Positions 17,695-28,591 of a stretch of DNA of 57,603 nt are shown here, piece by piece. The position numbers were made by a program, and so were the translations under genes. The stretch lies in assembly GCA_013289985.1 (NCBI GenBank), contig JABCYW010000023.1, positions 1 to 57,603 on the forward strand, in the 5' to 3' direction. The notes below the pieces were generated by a model. It made no database searches. It was not told the DNA's origin and worked only from the letters and a program-made list of their open reading frames with translations. This DNA comes from Betaproteobacteria bacterium. Lineage in GTDB: Bacteria; Pseudomonadota; Gammaproteobacteria; Burkholderiales; Burkholderiaceae_C. Position 1 is the stretch's first letter; each line of letters opens with the position of its first letter.

Positions 17695-20364
17695 TCAGAG
17701 GCTCCAGCTCAGGCCGATGGTGCCAGTACGGTCATAGCGACGCGTGTCGCGCGGATACACGGACTGGTTGTTCCAGTAGTCGTGGTACTTGAAGTCCAGC
17801 AGGTTGGTGGCCGCTAGCACGACGCTGATCTTGGGCGTGATGTGGTACGAGATCGACCCGTCGAGCTGGGACATCGGCGCGACGATCAGGTCCAGGCCGG
17901 GGCCGCCGTTGTCGTAGCTGTCGGTGAACTTCGAGCGCCAGTTGTAGGCCAGGCGACCGGACAGGCCGTACTTCTCGTAGAGCGCCGCGACGTTGTACGA
18001 GAACTTCGACACGCCGGTGATGGGACGATTGCGGCCCGTCGAATCGACGGCCATGCCGTTCATGAAGGTCGCGTTCGCGCCCAGGCCGAAGCCGCCGAGG
18101 AAGCCGGGCAGCTTGTCGTAGAACTGCTGGTAGCCGATCTCGAAGCCGCGCAGGTCACCGCCGGATGTGTTGAACGGTCGCGAGACGCTGAAGGTCTGGG
18201 AGCCGTACACCTCGTCGTGCGAGGCGTACTCGACGTAACCGTTGAAGTGGTGGAAGAACGACGTTGCGGTCAGCGAGCCGGCCTTGGCGAAGTACCACTC
18301 CAGCGCGGCTTCGTAGTTGTCGCCGGTGACCGCCTTCAGGCTCGGCGTGCCGCCCGCGCCGGTGGCGGCCACGGTCTGCGACGGCGTCACCAGCGCGACG
18401 CCCGGGTTCAGCGCGGCGAAGTCGGGACGGGTCAGGGTGCGGCCCGCGGCCAGGCGACCGATCAGCTCCGGCGACAGCTTGAACTTCATGTTCACGCTGG
18501 GCAACAGGTTGTCGTGGGACTCGTTGGTGTTCACGGGCGTCGACGACGTGCTGCCCTCGGCCTCGTTGCCCAGCAAGGCCTGCTGGCTGTGCACCAGCCG
18601 CGCGCCGATCGTTCCACTGACCTCCACCTTGCCGATATCGAACCCGATCTTGGCCTCGGTGTAGAGCGCCAGCGTGTTCTCGTTGTCGCTGAAGAACGAT
18701 CCCGGATCCAGCGCGCGCTCGGCGGTCGTTCCGGTGATCGCCTGGCGGATCACGCTGGTGTCGTTGAGCAGGAAGCTGGCGCACGGGGTGTACCACTTCG
18801 TCAGCCCGTAGTCGGGGCCGCCGCTGGCCATGCCCTTGGTGACGCAGTTCAGGCCCGGGATCGTGGTGACGCTCTGGCGCGAGTACGGAAACGCGTTGCC
18901 GTTGATGTCCGGGGCCTCGGCATTGCCTTCGTACGACTTGATCGAGCTGGCATAGCGCCGCCCCAGTCGGACGCCGGTATTCCATTCCTTGAGCAGGCCG
19001 TCCTCGGCCGGCGTGTAGGAGATGTCTCCACGCCAGTCCTTGGCATCGCCCTTGTCGTGGCCGTAGCGGTCGAAGAACCCCTTCAAGTAGAAGTTGCTGG
19101 CATCCGTCATGTCGATACCGGTGTATTCGACGTGGAGGGAGCCATTGAGGTTGGTGTTCACGAACGCGTTCGGCACGTTGGTGATCGTGTCCAGGATCGG
19201 GTTGCGCCAGTTGAACGTGCTGTTCGTGTAGGCCACCTCGCCGCTCACCCGGACCGTCGGCGATGCATCGAAATGGCCGCCCAACGCGTATTGACCCGTC
19301 TTCGAATCGATCGCGTTGGCCTGCGTCGAATCGATGGTGTTGACGTTGTGCGATGTCAAGGTCTGCAGCTGGTTGGTGCCGGGGATCTTCGTCGCCGTCA
19401 TCGTGTTGCCCGGGCCCCACCAGGGCAGGCCCACGAAGTAGTCGAGCTCGTAGTTGTCCAGCAGGCGGGTATGCAGGCCTTCGAGGTAGACCTCGGAGGA
19501 GGCATTGGGCTTCCACTGCAAGGCGAAATTGCCGGCCGTGCGCTTGCGTTCGCCGACGATGGGAATCTCGCCGACCAGGTCCGGGCCGGTGCCGCCGGGG
19601 CCGAGCAGCCAGCTCTTGTCGATCGGGGCGGTGTTGAAAGCACGTTCCTCGTGGAAGTCCTGGCGCAACGCCGACAGGCCGAACAGGGCGCCGAACTGGC
19701 CGATGGAGGTGTTCCACTTGTTCGAGACCATGCCGCTGGCGTCCGGGTTCCAGGCCTTGGCCTTGTCGGCGTAGGTGTCCTTGACCTGGAGATCCAGCGT
19801 CAGGCCGGGCAGTTCGAGCGGACGGCGCGTGCGCACGTCGATCACGCCGGCGATGCCGCCTTCGGGTACGTCCGGGGTCGAGGACTTCAGCACGTCCACC
19901 TCCTTGACCATCGTCACCGGCACGTCGGCCAGGTTGACGTAGCGGCCGGTCGTGGTGAACACCTCGCGCCCATTGAGCAGCGTCTCGACGTTGGGCAGGC
20001 CGCGGATCAGCACGGCGCTGGCCTCGCCGGTGTCGCGCCGGATCTGCACGCCGGTCACGCGAGCCAGCGCATTGGCGACGTTGGAGTCCGGGAACTTGCC
20101 GATGTCGTCGGAGACGATCGAGTCGGAGACCTTGTCGGAGTCGCGCTTGAGCGTCTGCGCGGTCTCGGCGGCGGCTCGGATGCCGGTCACGGTCACGGTC
20201 TGGACGCCGTCCTGCGTCTTGGCCGAAGAGGCCGCCGCATCGGGCGCGGGCGCGCTCTGCGCGTGCGCGGCGCCGCCGGCCACGGCCAGCATGGCGGCCA
20301 CGGCGATCGTGGTGAGCGGGCGCTCCGCGTGGGCGGTGCGTCGGTGGGCGTACGTCGTTTTCAT
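17695..20364 (-). CDS. TonB-dependent receptor, predicted arabino-oligosaccharide uptake
   Basis: This is an outer-membrane receptor of 889 residues. It has a signal peptide (to about residue 35, ending AGGAAHAQ), an N-terminal plug (about 75-190, with VSDSIVSDDIGKFPDSNVA and IRGLPNVETLLNGREVF), then a long beta-barrel ending GTIGLSWSL. The plug motifs match the TonB-Xanth-Caul group of receptors, which is associated with carbohydrate uptake in Xanthomonas and Caulobacter. No SusD-like partner is present, as usual outside Bacteroidota. GH43 lies upstream and secreted GH51 downstream in the same direction, so arabinan fragments are the likely cargo. The start at 20364 has GGAG 8 nt upstream. 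Confidence 0.92.
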   Translation of the reverse strand: MKTTYAHRRTAHAERPLTTIAVAAMLAVAGGAAHAQSAPAPDAAASSAKTQDGVQTVTVTGIRAAAETAQTLKRDSDKVSDSIVSDDIGKFPDSNVANALARVTGVQIRRDTGEASAVLIRGLPNVETLLNGREVFTTTGRYVNLADVPVTMVKEVDVLKSSTPDVPEGGIAGVIDVRTRRPLELPGLTLDLQVKDTYADKAKAWNPDASGMVSNKWNTSIGQFGALFGLSALRQDFHEERAFNTAPIDKSWLLGPGGTGPDLVGEIPIVGERKRTAGNFALQWKPNASSEVYLEGLHTRLLDNYELDYFVGLPWWGPGNTMTATKIPGTNQLQTLTSHNVNTIDSTQANAIDSKTGQYALGGHFDASPTVRVSGEVAYTNSTFNWRNPILDTITNVPNAFVNTNLNGSLHVEYTGIDMTDASNFYLKGFFDRYGHDKGDAKDWRGDISYTPAEDGLLKEWNTGVRLGRRYASSIKSYEGNAEAPDINGNAFPYSRQSVTTIPGLNCVTKGMASGGPDYGLTKWYTPCASFLLNDTSVIRQAITGTTAERALDPGSFFSDNENTLALYTEAKIGFDIGKVEVSGTIGARLVHSQQALLGNEAEGSTSSTPVNTNESHDNLLPSVNMKFKLSPELIGRLAAGRTLTRPDFAALNPGVALVTPSQTVAATGAGGTPSLKAVTGDNYEAALEWYFAKAGSLTATSFFHHFNGYVEYASHDEVYGSQTFSVSRPFNTSGGDLRGFEIGYQQFYDKLPGFLGGFGLGANATFMNGMAVDSTGRNRPITGVSKFSYNVAALYEKYGLSGRLAYNWRSKFTDSYDNGGPGLDLIVAPMSQLDGSISYHITPKISVVLAATNLLDFKYHDYWNNQSVYPRDTRRYDRTGTIGLSWSL

Positions 20365-20458
20365 CTGGGTCTCCGTCTAGGTTTTGTAAATGCGCGCAGG
20401 AAAGTGGTGGTCAGGTTTGCCGGTCGCGCCGCCGGGACCCGCAGGCAGGGACGGACGC

Positions 20459-21481
20459 CTAGGCCCTCGCGCGTCCGGGCTCGTCCTGGGCAAGACGAGC
20501 GGCTAAGGAACTCGGGTTCGACACCGGGCCGTCCGCGAGCGGCTGGCCGAAGTCGGGCAGGCCGTCGGCGCGCCAGCCGAACGGCTGCACGCGGGCATGG
20601 CGATTCGGGTCGTCGAGCGGGTCGCCGACGATGTCGCGGTAGTCGCGTGCGTGGTAGACCAGCAGGTCGGTCGCGCCGTCGGGTGTCGTGGTGAAGCTGT
20701 TGTGGCCGGGGCCGAACTGGCCGTTGGCCGAGGCGAAGACCGGATGCGGCGTCTTGTGCCACGCCGCGGGGTCGAGCAGGTCGGCGTTCGCATCGGCCCA
20801 CAGCAGGCCCATGCAGTAGTTGGCGTCGGTGGCGCTGGCCGAATAGGTGACGATCACCTTGCCGTGGCGCACCAGCACCGCGGGGCCTTCGTTGACGAGG
20901 AAGCCGACCTGCTCCCAGGCCTGGTCGGGCTGGCTCAGGCGCACCGGGTCGCCGCGCAGCGTCCACGGATCGGCCAGTTCGCCGAGATAGAGATTGGTGT
21001 TGCCGGCGATGGCCGGATCCTTCTGCGCCCACACGAGGAAACGCTTGCCCGCGTGCGCGAACGTGGTCGCGTCGAGCGCGAAGCTGTCGATGGGCGTGGC
21101 GATGCGCCCGCGCTCGACCCACGGGCCGGCCAGCGGGTCGTCGGAGCCGCACTCCAGCACGTACATGCGCAGCTTCCAGATGTCGTCGCGCTCGCTGGCG
21201 GCGAAATGGATGAACCAGCGGCCATCGATGCGGTGCAGCTCGGGCGCCCAGACGTGCCAGCTCATGGGCCCGCTCTCGTGCTTGCGCCACACGACGCGCG
21301 CCGGCGCCGCTCGCAGGCCGGCCAGCGAGTCGGCCACGCGCAGTTCGATCGCGTCGAACGCCGGCACCGACGCGGTGAACCAGTAGCGGCCGTCGTGCAG
21401 CGACAGGTGCGGATCGGCGCGTTGCTCGACGAGCGGGTTCGACCAGCCGAGGCGGCCTGCAGGAGTGGTGGACGAGTTCAT
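20459..21481 (-). CDS. GH43 family protein, cytoplasmic (probable exo-arabinofuranosidase)
   Basis: This is a 340-residue GH43 enzyme without a signal peptide, so probably cytoplasmic. The GH43 carboxylates are Asp23 (EQRADPHLSLHDG), Asp137 (FALDATTFAHAG) and Glu198 (FLVNEGPAVLV). Other typical blocks are ISxHxWAPELH-like PMSWHVWAPELHRID and LVWAQKDPAIAGNTNLYLG. This GH43 branch contains exo-acting arabinofuranosidases and enzymes loosely called beta-xylosidases; the context favours release of L-arabinose from imported arabino-oligosaccharides. The ATG at 21481 gives the usual N-terminus. It lies 109 bp after the cytoplasmic GH51 gene, and a small hairpin (arms 21514-21519 and 21526-21531) sits between them. 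Confidence 0.88.
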   Translation of the reverse strand: MNSSTTPAGRLGWSNPLVEQRADPHLSLHDGRYWFTASVPAFDAIELRVADSLAGLRAAPARVVWRKHESGPMSWHVWAPELHRIDGRWFIHFAASERDDIWKLRMYVLECGSDDPLAGPWVERGRIATPIDSFALDATTFAHAGKRFLVWAQKDPAIAGNTNLYLGELADPWTLRGDPVRLSQPDQAWEQVGFLVNEGPAVLVRHGKVIVTYSASATDANYCMGLLWADANADLLDPAAWHKTPHPVFASANGQFGPGHNSFTTTPDGATDLLVYHARDYRDIVGDPLDDPNRHARVQPFGWRADGLPDFGQPLADGPVSNPSSLAARLAQDEPGRARA

Positions 21482-21590
21482 TGCGATGTCGACGGGCAAA
21501 GGGTTCCCCACGGCCTGCCCGGAAAGGCAGGTCGGAGCGGGTGCTGAAAAGCGAAGGTGGCGCGCCGGGGTGAGGCCAGGCCGGCCGGGG

Positions 21591-23186
21591 TCAGCCCGTG
21601 GTCCGGGCCTGCGTCGATGCGTGCGGGTGGGCACGGGAGGCGCTGCGCGTGGTGATCACGTTCCACGACGCCCGCTTGAGCGTGACGCGCAGCGTCTCGC
21701 CATCGAGGGTGATGCCGGCGAGCGCGGTCGGTGCGACCTTGTCGGGCTCGTCGGCGGTGTTGGTCGCCTGCAGGTCGGCGTGGTGCAGCTGGGTGGCCTC
21801 GAGCACCACGCGGTCGGGGCCCAGGCCGCGCAGCGAGACGGTGAGATCCATCTCCTCGTCCAGGCTGCGGTTCAGCACGAAGACGGTCGTCGTGCCGGAG
21901 TCCGCGTCATCGACGACGCTGGCCACCAGGTGCGGCAGCTCGCCGTGCCTGGGATCCTGGAAGCCGGGCGAGCGCACCAGCGGCCTGAGCACCGTGCCCA
22001 GCCCCCACTTCGCGGCCTGCGCGAACGGATGGAAGATCGTCTGGCGCCAGGCGCGGCCGCCCGGCTCGGTCATGATGGGGCCGATCACGTTGACGAGCTG
22101 CGCCAGGCACGCCACCTTCACGCGATCGGCGTGGTTCATCAACGTGGTCAGCACGCCGCCCACCAGCAGCGCGTCCTCGGTGTTGTAGACCTCTTCCAGC
22201 AGGCGGGGCGCCTGTGGCCAGCCCACCGGCTTCAGGTGCTCGCCATGGCGCGCGCGGTACCAGACGTTCCACTCGTCGAACGACAGCATGATGCGCTTGC
22301 TCGAATGGCGGCGCGCGGCCACCGCGTCGGCCACGGCCACCACCTCGTCGATGAACTTGCCCGTGGTCTCGATCTGCGCGAAGTACTCCTCGGTGCTCAT
22401 CGTGGCCGGCACGGTGCCGACGGGCGCGAGCGTGGGCAGGCGGTACTTGGTGAAGTAGGTGTGCAGCGAGACGTAGTCGACGACGTCGAAGCAATGCTCC
22501 AGCACCGTGTCCTCCCAGGCGCCGTAGGTGGGCATGTCGTGCGCTGACGAGCCGCAGGCGGCCAGCGCAATCGTCGGATCGACCATCTTCATCAGCTTGC
22601 CGGTCTCGAGCGCGATGCGGCCGTACTCGGCGGCCGTCTTGCGGCAGATCTGCCACGGGCCGTCCATCTCGTTGCCCAGGCACCAGAGCTTGACGTCGTG
22701 CGGCTCGTCGGTGCCGTGCGCGCGACGTTGCTCCGACAGCGTGGTGCCCCCCGGGTGGTTCACGTACTCGAGGTAGTGGCGCGCCTCGTCGGGGCCGCGC
22801 GTGCCGAGGTTCACGCCCAGCATCGGCTCCATGCCCACGCTGCGCGCCCAGGGAATGAACTCGTTGGTGCCGACCTGGTTGGTCTCGGTGGAGTACCACG
22901 CCAGGTCGAGCCGCACCGGGCGATCCGCGCGCGGGCCCACGCCGTCCTCCCAGTTGTAGCCCGACATGAAGTTGCCGCCGGGGTAGCGCACGACCGTGGC
23001 ACCCAGCTCGCGCGTCAGGGCCGCGACGTCGCCGCGAAAGCCCTGCTCGTCGGCGGTGGGATGGCCGGGCTCGAAGATGCCGGTGTAGACGCAGCGGCCC
23101 ATGTGCTCGACGAAGATGCCGAAGAGGCGGCGATCGAGCGGGGCGATGGGGAAGTCGCGATCGACGGTGAGGTGGGCTTGGAACAT
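21591..23186 (-). CDS. abfA: Cytoplasmic alpha-L-arabinofuranosidase, GH51
   Basis: The predicted protein has 531 residues and no signal peptide, matching the intracellular AbfA type of GH51. Landmarks are FGIFVEHMGRCVYTGIFEPG, the RYPGGNFMSGYNWEDG block, acid/base Glu173 in CLGNEMDGPW and nucleophile Glu305 in LSFDEWNVWY. It would split arabinofuranosyl oligosaccharides brought in by the adjacent ABC importer. The ATG at 23186 coincides with the conserved N-terminus. It lies 11 bp after the binding-protein gene, so it is co-transcribed with the importer. The closest functional neighbour is the GH43 gene downstream. The paralogous secreted GH51 at 16058 shares only the family core. Confidence 0.94.
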   Translation of the reverse strand: MFQAHLTVDRDFPIAPLDRRLFGIFVEHMGRCVYTGIFEPGHPTADEQGFRGDVAALTRELGATVVRYPGGNFMSGYNWEDGVGPRADRPVRLDLAWYSTETNQVGTNEFIPWARSVGMEPMLGVNLGTRGPDEARHYLEYVNHPGGTTLSEQRRAHGTDEPHDVKLWCLGNEMDGPWQICRKTAAEYGRIALETGKLMKMVDPTIALAACGSSAHDMPTYGAWEDTVLEHCFDVVDYVSLHTYFTKYRLPTLAPVGTVPATMSTEEYFAQIETTGKFIDEVVAVADAVAARRHSSKRIMLSFDEWNVWYRARHGEHLKPVGWPQAPRLLEEVYNTEDALLVGGVLTTLMNHADRVKVACLAQLVNVIGPIMTEPGGRAWRQTIFHPFAQAAKWGLGTVLRPLVRSPGFQDPRHGELPHLVASVVDDADSGTTTVFVLNRSLDEEMDLTVSLRGLGPDRVVLEATQLHHADLQATNTADEPDKVAPTALAGITLDGETLRVTLKRASWNVITTRSASRAHPHASTQARTTG

Positions 23187-23197
23187 GTGGCGATGCT

Positions 23198-24568
23198 TCA
23201 GTGATGGCCGCGGCGCAGCTGCGCGTTGACGCGTTTCTCGATGTCGGCGAGCGCCTTGGCGCGCGGCTTGTGGGAGACGACGATGTTGCCGATGTCCTCG
23301 CCGATCAGGTTCTCGACGGCGCGCTGCGTGCCCACGTTGTTGGGGATGGAGACGCCGGTGGAGGTGATCTCGGCGAGCTCGGCGCGGAACGGCAGGGCCT
23401 TGAAGTCGGCGCTCTCGGCGACGGACTTGCGCGTGGTCAGGTGGCCGGTGCGCGCCCAGTCGCCGTCGTGGTCGTAGAGGAACTTCATCAGCTGCAGCGC
23501 CGCGGCGCGCGAGCGTGCGTCGGGCGTGCCGCCCTTCATCAGCACCCACGAGTGGCCGTCGGCGAAGATGGCCGGCCGCGCGTAGAGCGTGGGGAACGGC
23601 GTCACGTAGTAGCCGGCGTGCAGCGGCGAGTCGGGCTTCTTCGCCTCGCTCATGAACTGGGCGATGGTCCACGTGCCGACGATCAGCACGCCCACGTCGC
23701 CGTTGAGGTACGACTGGTTCGAGCTCGCGTAGTCCTGGCCCGGCTTCACGTCGCCCTCGTCGTAGAGCGCCTGCATCAGGTCCAGCGCCTTCTCGACCTC
23801 GGGCGTGTGCAGGTTGATCGCGCGGCCGTCGTCGGCGAACACCTTGCCGTTCTGCTGGTAGACGAGCGTGAGGAAGGTGCGCGTGTTCGCCGAGGGCTCG
23901 TTCGCCGCCGCCCAGGCGAAGTACGGCTTGCCGGTGGCCTTGCGGAACTGGCGTGCCTGCGCGAGCAGCTCGTCGGGCGAATGCGGCAGCACGGGCTTGC
24001 CTTCGGCCGTCACCAGGCCGGCCTTCTTCATCAGGCCCATGTCGAAGTGCCACAGCCACGACCAGGTGTCGAACGGCAGCGCGTAGGTCTTGCCGGCGAA
24101 GGTGACGCCGCGATGGGCGTGGGCGGTGAAGTCGTTGGTGTCGATCCCGACCTGGGCGAAGTCGGCGTCCAGCGGCTCCACCAGCTTGCGGCGCACGTAG
24201 TCGCCCAGCATCGATTCGTGCATCACCGCGACGGCCGGCACGTCGCTGGCGACCAGCCGCGCATTGAGCTGGTCGTAGTACGGCCCCCACTCGCCGATCT
24301 GCGTGCGCACGACGATGCGGCCCTTGTTCTGCGCATTGAACTCGTTGACCAGCGACGTCAGGATGCCGCACTCGCCGACGGCCGCGCGCGGGTCGGTGTT
24401 GTTGCCGTAGGTGGCGTCGCAGCTGCCGAAGAAGCGCATCAGGTCGATCTCGACCGGACCCGGCTTCGCGGCGTCGGCGTCGGCGGCCCGGGTCGGGCCG
24501 CAGCCACTCGCGACGCACGCCGCCAGGGCGACCGCCGCCGCACGCAGGAGGAAGCGCCCTGCACTCAT
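23198..24568 (-). CDS. Sugar ABC transporter substrate-binding lipoprotein
   Basis: The 456-residue product is a family-1-type carbohydrate-binding protein. A lipoprotein signal ends in a lipobox ASGC, and the mature part shows extracellular solute-binding features such as ALPFDTWSWLWHFDMGLMKKAG and WTIAQFMSEA. It would deliver L-arabinose or arabino-oligosaccharides to the two permeases upstream. An odd feature is an insertion near the mature N-terminus with two Cys (FFGSCDATYG and VGECGIL) that could form a disulfide. The start ATG overlaps the stop of the preceding permease gene by 4 bp (ATGA), indicating translational coupling. The ligand is inferred from the operon only. Confidence 0.9.
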   Translation of the reverse strand: MSAGRFLLRAAAVALAACVASGCGPTRAADADAAKPGPVEIDLMRFFGSCDATYGNNTDPRAAVGECGILTSLVNEFNAQNKGRIVVRTQIGEWGPYYDQLNARLVASDVPAVAVMHESMLGDYVRRKLVEPLDADFAQVGIDTNDFTAHAHRGVTFAGKTYALPFDTWSWLWHFDMGLMKKAGLVTAEGKPVLPHSPDELLAQARQFRKATGKPYFAWAAANEPSANTRTFLTLVYQQNGKVFADDGRAINLHTPEVEKALDLMQALYDEGDVKPGQDYASSNQSYLNGDVGVLIVGTWTIAQFMSEAKKPDSPLHAGYYVTPFPTLYARPAIFADGHSWVLMKGGTPDARSRAAALQLMKFLYDHDGDWARTGHLTTRKSVAESADFKALPFRAELAEITSTGVSIPNNVGTQRAVENLIGEDIGNIVVSHKPRAKALADIEKRVNAQLRRGHH

Positions 24569-25416
24569 GCCTTGGCCTCCGTCCGGCGTCCGGTGCCCGC
24601 GACGGCCGACACCAGGTACTTCTGGAAGAACACGTAGACGGTGAGCACCGGCAGGCCGGCGAACACGGCCTGCGACATCAGGAAGCCCAGGCCCTCGGAC
24701 TGCGCGAAGTTGGTCTGCGTGGACGCGAGGCCGCGCGTGAGCGTGTACATCTCGGGCTTGGTGGCGATCACCAGCGGCCACAGGTAGTCGTTCCACGCGG
24801 CCAGGAAGGTGAAGATCGCCAGCGTGGCCTGCGCGGGCAGCGACAGCGGCAGGATCACGCGCAGGAAGGTCTTCAGCCGCGACGCGTTGTCCAGCATCGC
24901 GGCCTCTTCGAGCTCGGCCGGGATCGCGCGGAAGTACTGCGTCATCAGGTAGACGCCGAACGGCGCCGCCAGGCCCGGCAGCATCAGGCCGGCATACGTG
25001 TTCTGCAGGCCCCAGTGCGAGAACATGCGGTGCAGCGGGATGAAGATCGACTGGCTCGGGATCGCCAGCCCGAAGATCACCAGCGCGAACACGAGGCGCC
25101 GGCCCGGGAACTCGGTGCGCGCGAAGCCGTAGCCGGCCAGCGACGACAGCACGACGACGCCCACCGTCTGCCCCATCGCCACCACCACGCTGTTGAGCAC
25201 CCATCGGAACACCTGCGAGGTCTGCAGGATGTTGAGGTAGTTGGCCAGCGTGTAGGGCGGCGCGAGGAACGCGTCGGTGCGCGACATCAGGAACTCGTTG
25301 GGCTTGAACGAGAGCGCCAGCACCCACAGCAGCGGCAACATCCACGCGAACGCGAGGATGCACAGCAGCGCGAGCACGGCGCGGTCGAAGCCGCTGCGGC
25401 GGATGGCCACGCTCAT
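24565..25416 (-). CDS. Sugar ABC transporter permease (MalG type)
   Basis: This is a 283-residue inner-membrane permease with about six membrane helices. It has the EAA-loop motif typical of binding-protein-dependent importers (ELEEAAMLDNASRLKTFLRVILPLSLP), which docks on the ATPase. The N-terminal helix is WMLPLLWVLALSFKPNEF, a MalG/CUT1 signature. The start ATG at 25416 overlaps the end of the other permease gene by 4 bp, and its stop overlaps the binding-protein start by 4 bp. Predicted cargo is arabino-oligosaccharides or L-arabinose. Confidence 0.92.
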   Translation of the reverse strand: MSVAIRRSGFDRAVLALLCILAFAWMLPLLWVLALSFKPNEFLMSRTDAFLAPPYTLANYLNILQTSQVFRWVLNSVVVAMGQTVGVVVLSSLAGYGFARTEFPGRRLVFALVIFGLAIPSQSIFIPLHRMFSHWGLQNTYAGLMLPGLAAPFGVYLMTQYFRAIPAELEEAAMLDNASRLKTFLRVILPLSLPAQATLAIFTFLAAWNDYLWPLVIATKPEMYTLTRGLASTQTNFAQSEGLGFLMSQAVFAGLPVLTVYVFFQKYLVSAVAGTGRRTEAKA

Positions 25417-26356
25417 CTTGCCGCCCCCCGCTTGTCCCGCTGCAGCCACAGCTGGAACGACACGCCCACCAGCAGGAACGCGAACAGCACCTGCGACGCC
25501 GCGGTGGCGTAGCCCAGCGACAGCTGCACGAAGGCCTGCTCGTAGATGAACTGCACGATCGAGCGCGAGCTGTTGTTCGGGCCACCGGCGGTGAGCAGCA
25601 GGATCTGCGGGAAGACCTGGCACTCGCGGATGATCTCGATGATCGCCACGAGCATCACGGTGCGCTTGAGCGCCGGCAGCGTGACGGAGAGCAGCGTGCG
25701 CCAGCGCGTCGCGTTGTCCAGCGCGGCCGCCTCATAGACGTCGCCCGGGATCTGCTGCAGCGCCGACAGGAACAGCATCATCGGCAGGCCGATGATCCAC
25801 CACACGGTGATCATCGCCACCGTCGGCAGCGCCAGCGTCTCGCTGGTGAGGAACGAGACGTCGCCGAGCCCCACGTGCGACAGCAGCTGCGCGACGAGGC
25901 CGCGATCGGGCATCAGCGCCAGGCGCCAGACCAGCGTCACGATGGTCACCGACAGCACCGACGCGCTGAAGAACATGCCGCGCAGCCAGGCGCTCAACCG
26001 ACCCGGGCGGTTCAGGGCGAGCGCCAGCGCCAGCGACAGCACGACGAACACCGGCACGCTGATCAGCACGAAGCGCAGCGTGTTCCACAGCACCTGCAGG
26101 AAGATCTCGTCGTCGAGCAGATTGGCGTAGTTCTCCAGGCCGATCCAGGTGTGCTCGTCGGACAGCAGGTCGTGCTCGTGGAAGCTGATCCAGAAGCCCT
26201 GCGCGAGCGGGACCAGCACCAGCACGGCGTACAGCAGCACGAAGGGCAGCACGAACAGCGCGTTGCTCAGGCGCGAGCGGCGAACGCCCGCGGCCTGCGC
26301 GCGCGGCGGGCGCCTGGCCACGGGGCCAAGCGCGGCAAGGGTGGACGCGGGCGCGC

Positions 26357-26360
<4 letters not shown>
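25413..26360 (-). CDS. Sugar ABC transporter permease (MalF type)
   Basis: This is a 315-residue inner-membrane permease with six to seven membrane segments. The MalF-type N-terminal segment is LFVLPFVLLYAVLVLVPLAQGFWISF, and the EAA loop is DVYEAAALDNATRWRTLLSVTLPAL. The GTG start at 26360 overlaps the TGA of the ATPase gene (GTGA), showing coupling. It pairs with the MalG-type permease immediately downstream to form the transmembrane channel of the importer. Confidence 0.92.
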
Positions 26361-27484
<1,124 letters not shown>

Positions 27485-27561
27485 ATCGTCTCCATCTTCG
27501 TTGTCTTGCTCGTCGTTCGCGGCCCGCTTCTCCGGACGGTGCTCGCAGCGTCTTCAGCGCG

Positions 27562-28572
27562 TCACAGCGACGGCCACCCGTCCGCGCTCCAGCGCAGGGT
27601 GCTCAGGCGCAGGTGCGACACGCCGTTGTCCTGCGCGTCGTACGAGTGGCGCGCCAGCAGGTCGCCGAACACGTCCTGGTGGCCTGGGCCCTTCCAGCGC
27701 AGGCCGCCGGCCTCGACCAGCTCGGCGTGGCCCTGCAGCATGTCGCCGCCATCGCGATCGACGAACGGCCCGGTGGGCGAAGCGGCGCGGCCCACGCGGA
27801 TGTTGTAGGTGCTGTCGACGCCGCGGCAGCAGAAGTCCCACGAGACGAACAGGTACCACCACGGCCCGCGCTTGACGAGCGTCGGGGCCTCGATGCCGCC
27901 CGTGTGGTTGGCCACGAATCGCGTCGTGCCGATCGGCCGCAGAGTCGCCGGGTCGAGCTCGGTCACCCGGATGCCGCGCCAGAACGAGCCGTAGCTCATC
28001 CAGATGCGGTGGGTGTCGGGATCGACGAACACGTCCGGGTCGATCGCGTTGAAGTCGTCGCCGGCCCGGCTCTGCAGCACGAGGCCGTCGTCGCGCCACT
28101 CGGCGGCGTCGGGCGAGTCCGCGCTGGCGATGCCGATCGCCGACGTGTTCTTGCCGAACGTGGAGATCGAATACATCACGTGGAAGCTGCCGCCCAGCTC
28201 GAACAGCTTCGGGGCCCAGACGTCGATGCCCTTGTGCGCCGGCACCGCCTCGGCCCACCAGGCGGGCGTGCGGCCAAGGGTGAAGATCGGCGCGAGGCGC
28301 GTCCAGACCGTTCCGTCATTCGAATGCAGGCGCTGCAGGCCGGGCCCGGTGGCGAACACGTACCAGCCTCCGGCGCCCACCCACAGGCTCGGGTCGTGCA
28401 CGCGCGTGTCGCCGCTGAGTGGGTCGGACGTGGACGCCGCCAGCGAGGCGGCCGGGGCGTCGGGACGCAGGGTGGGGGGCATGGAAGTGGCCGGTGCGGG
28501 AGCGGGGGCCATCGCGCAGCTGGCGACGCAGGCGAGCGCGGCGACCAGGGCGAGATGGCGGGCGATCTTCAT
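27562..28572 (-). CDS. GH43 arabinan endo-1,5-alpha-L-arabinosidase-like lipoprotein (second copy)
   Basis: This is a 336-residue GH43 enzyme predicted to act on alpha-1,5-arabinan. It has a lipoprotein signal with Cys19 (CVASC), then an Ala/Pro-rich linker. The catalytic carboxylates are Asp60 (RVHDPSLW), Asp178 (FNAIDPDVF) and Glu228 (GGIEAPTLV). It shares WMSYGSFWRG and LFVSWDFCC with the GH43 at 14038 but differs elsewhere, so it is a divergent paralogue rather than a recent duplicate. The ATG at 28572 is preferred over a TTG at 28587. It lies 19 bp after the aldehyde dehydrogenase gene, in the middle of the leftward operon. Confidence 0.91.
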   Translation of the reverse strand: MKIARHLALVAALACVASCAMAPAPAPATSMPPTLRPDAPAASLAASTSDPLSGDTRVHDPSLWVGAGGWYVFATGPGLQRLHSNDGTVWTRLAPIFTLGRTPAWWAEAVPAHKGIDVWAPKLFELGGSFHVMYSISTFGKNTSAIGIASADSPDAAEWRDDGLVLQSRAGDDFNAIDPDVFVDPDTHRIWMSYGSFWRGIRVTELDPATLRPIGTTRFVANHTGGIEAPTLVKRGPWWYLFVSWDFCCRGVDSTYNIRVGRAASPTGPFVDRDGGDMLQGHAELVEAGGLRWKGPGHQDVFGDLLARHSYDAQDNGVSHLRLSTLRWSADGWPSL

Positions 28573-28591
28573 GGCGTCGTCGATCAATGCG

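Noticed and set aside
23198-24518. Fusion of the sugar-binding protein and GH51 suggested by one long open frame
   Set aside because: The upstream part is a different frame of the binding-protein gene; that gene has its own stop at 23198 and GH51 starts at 23186.
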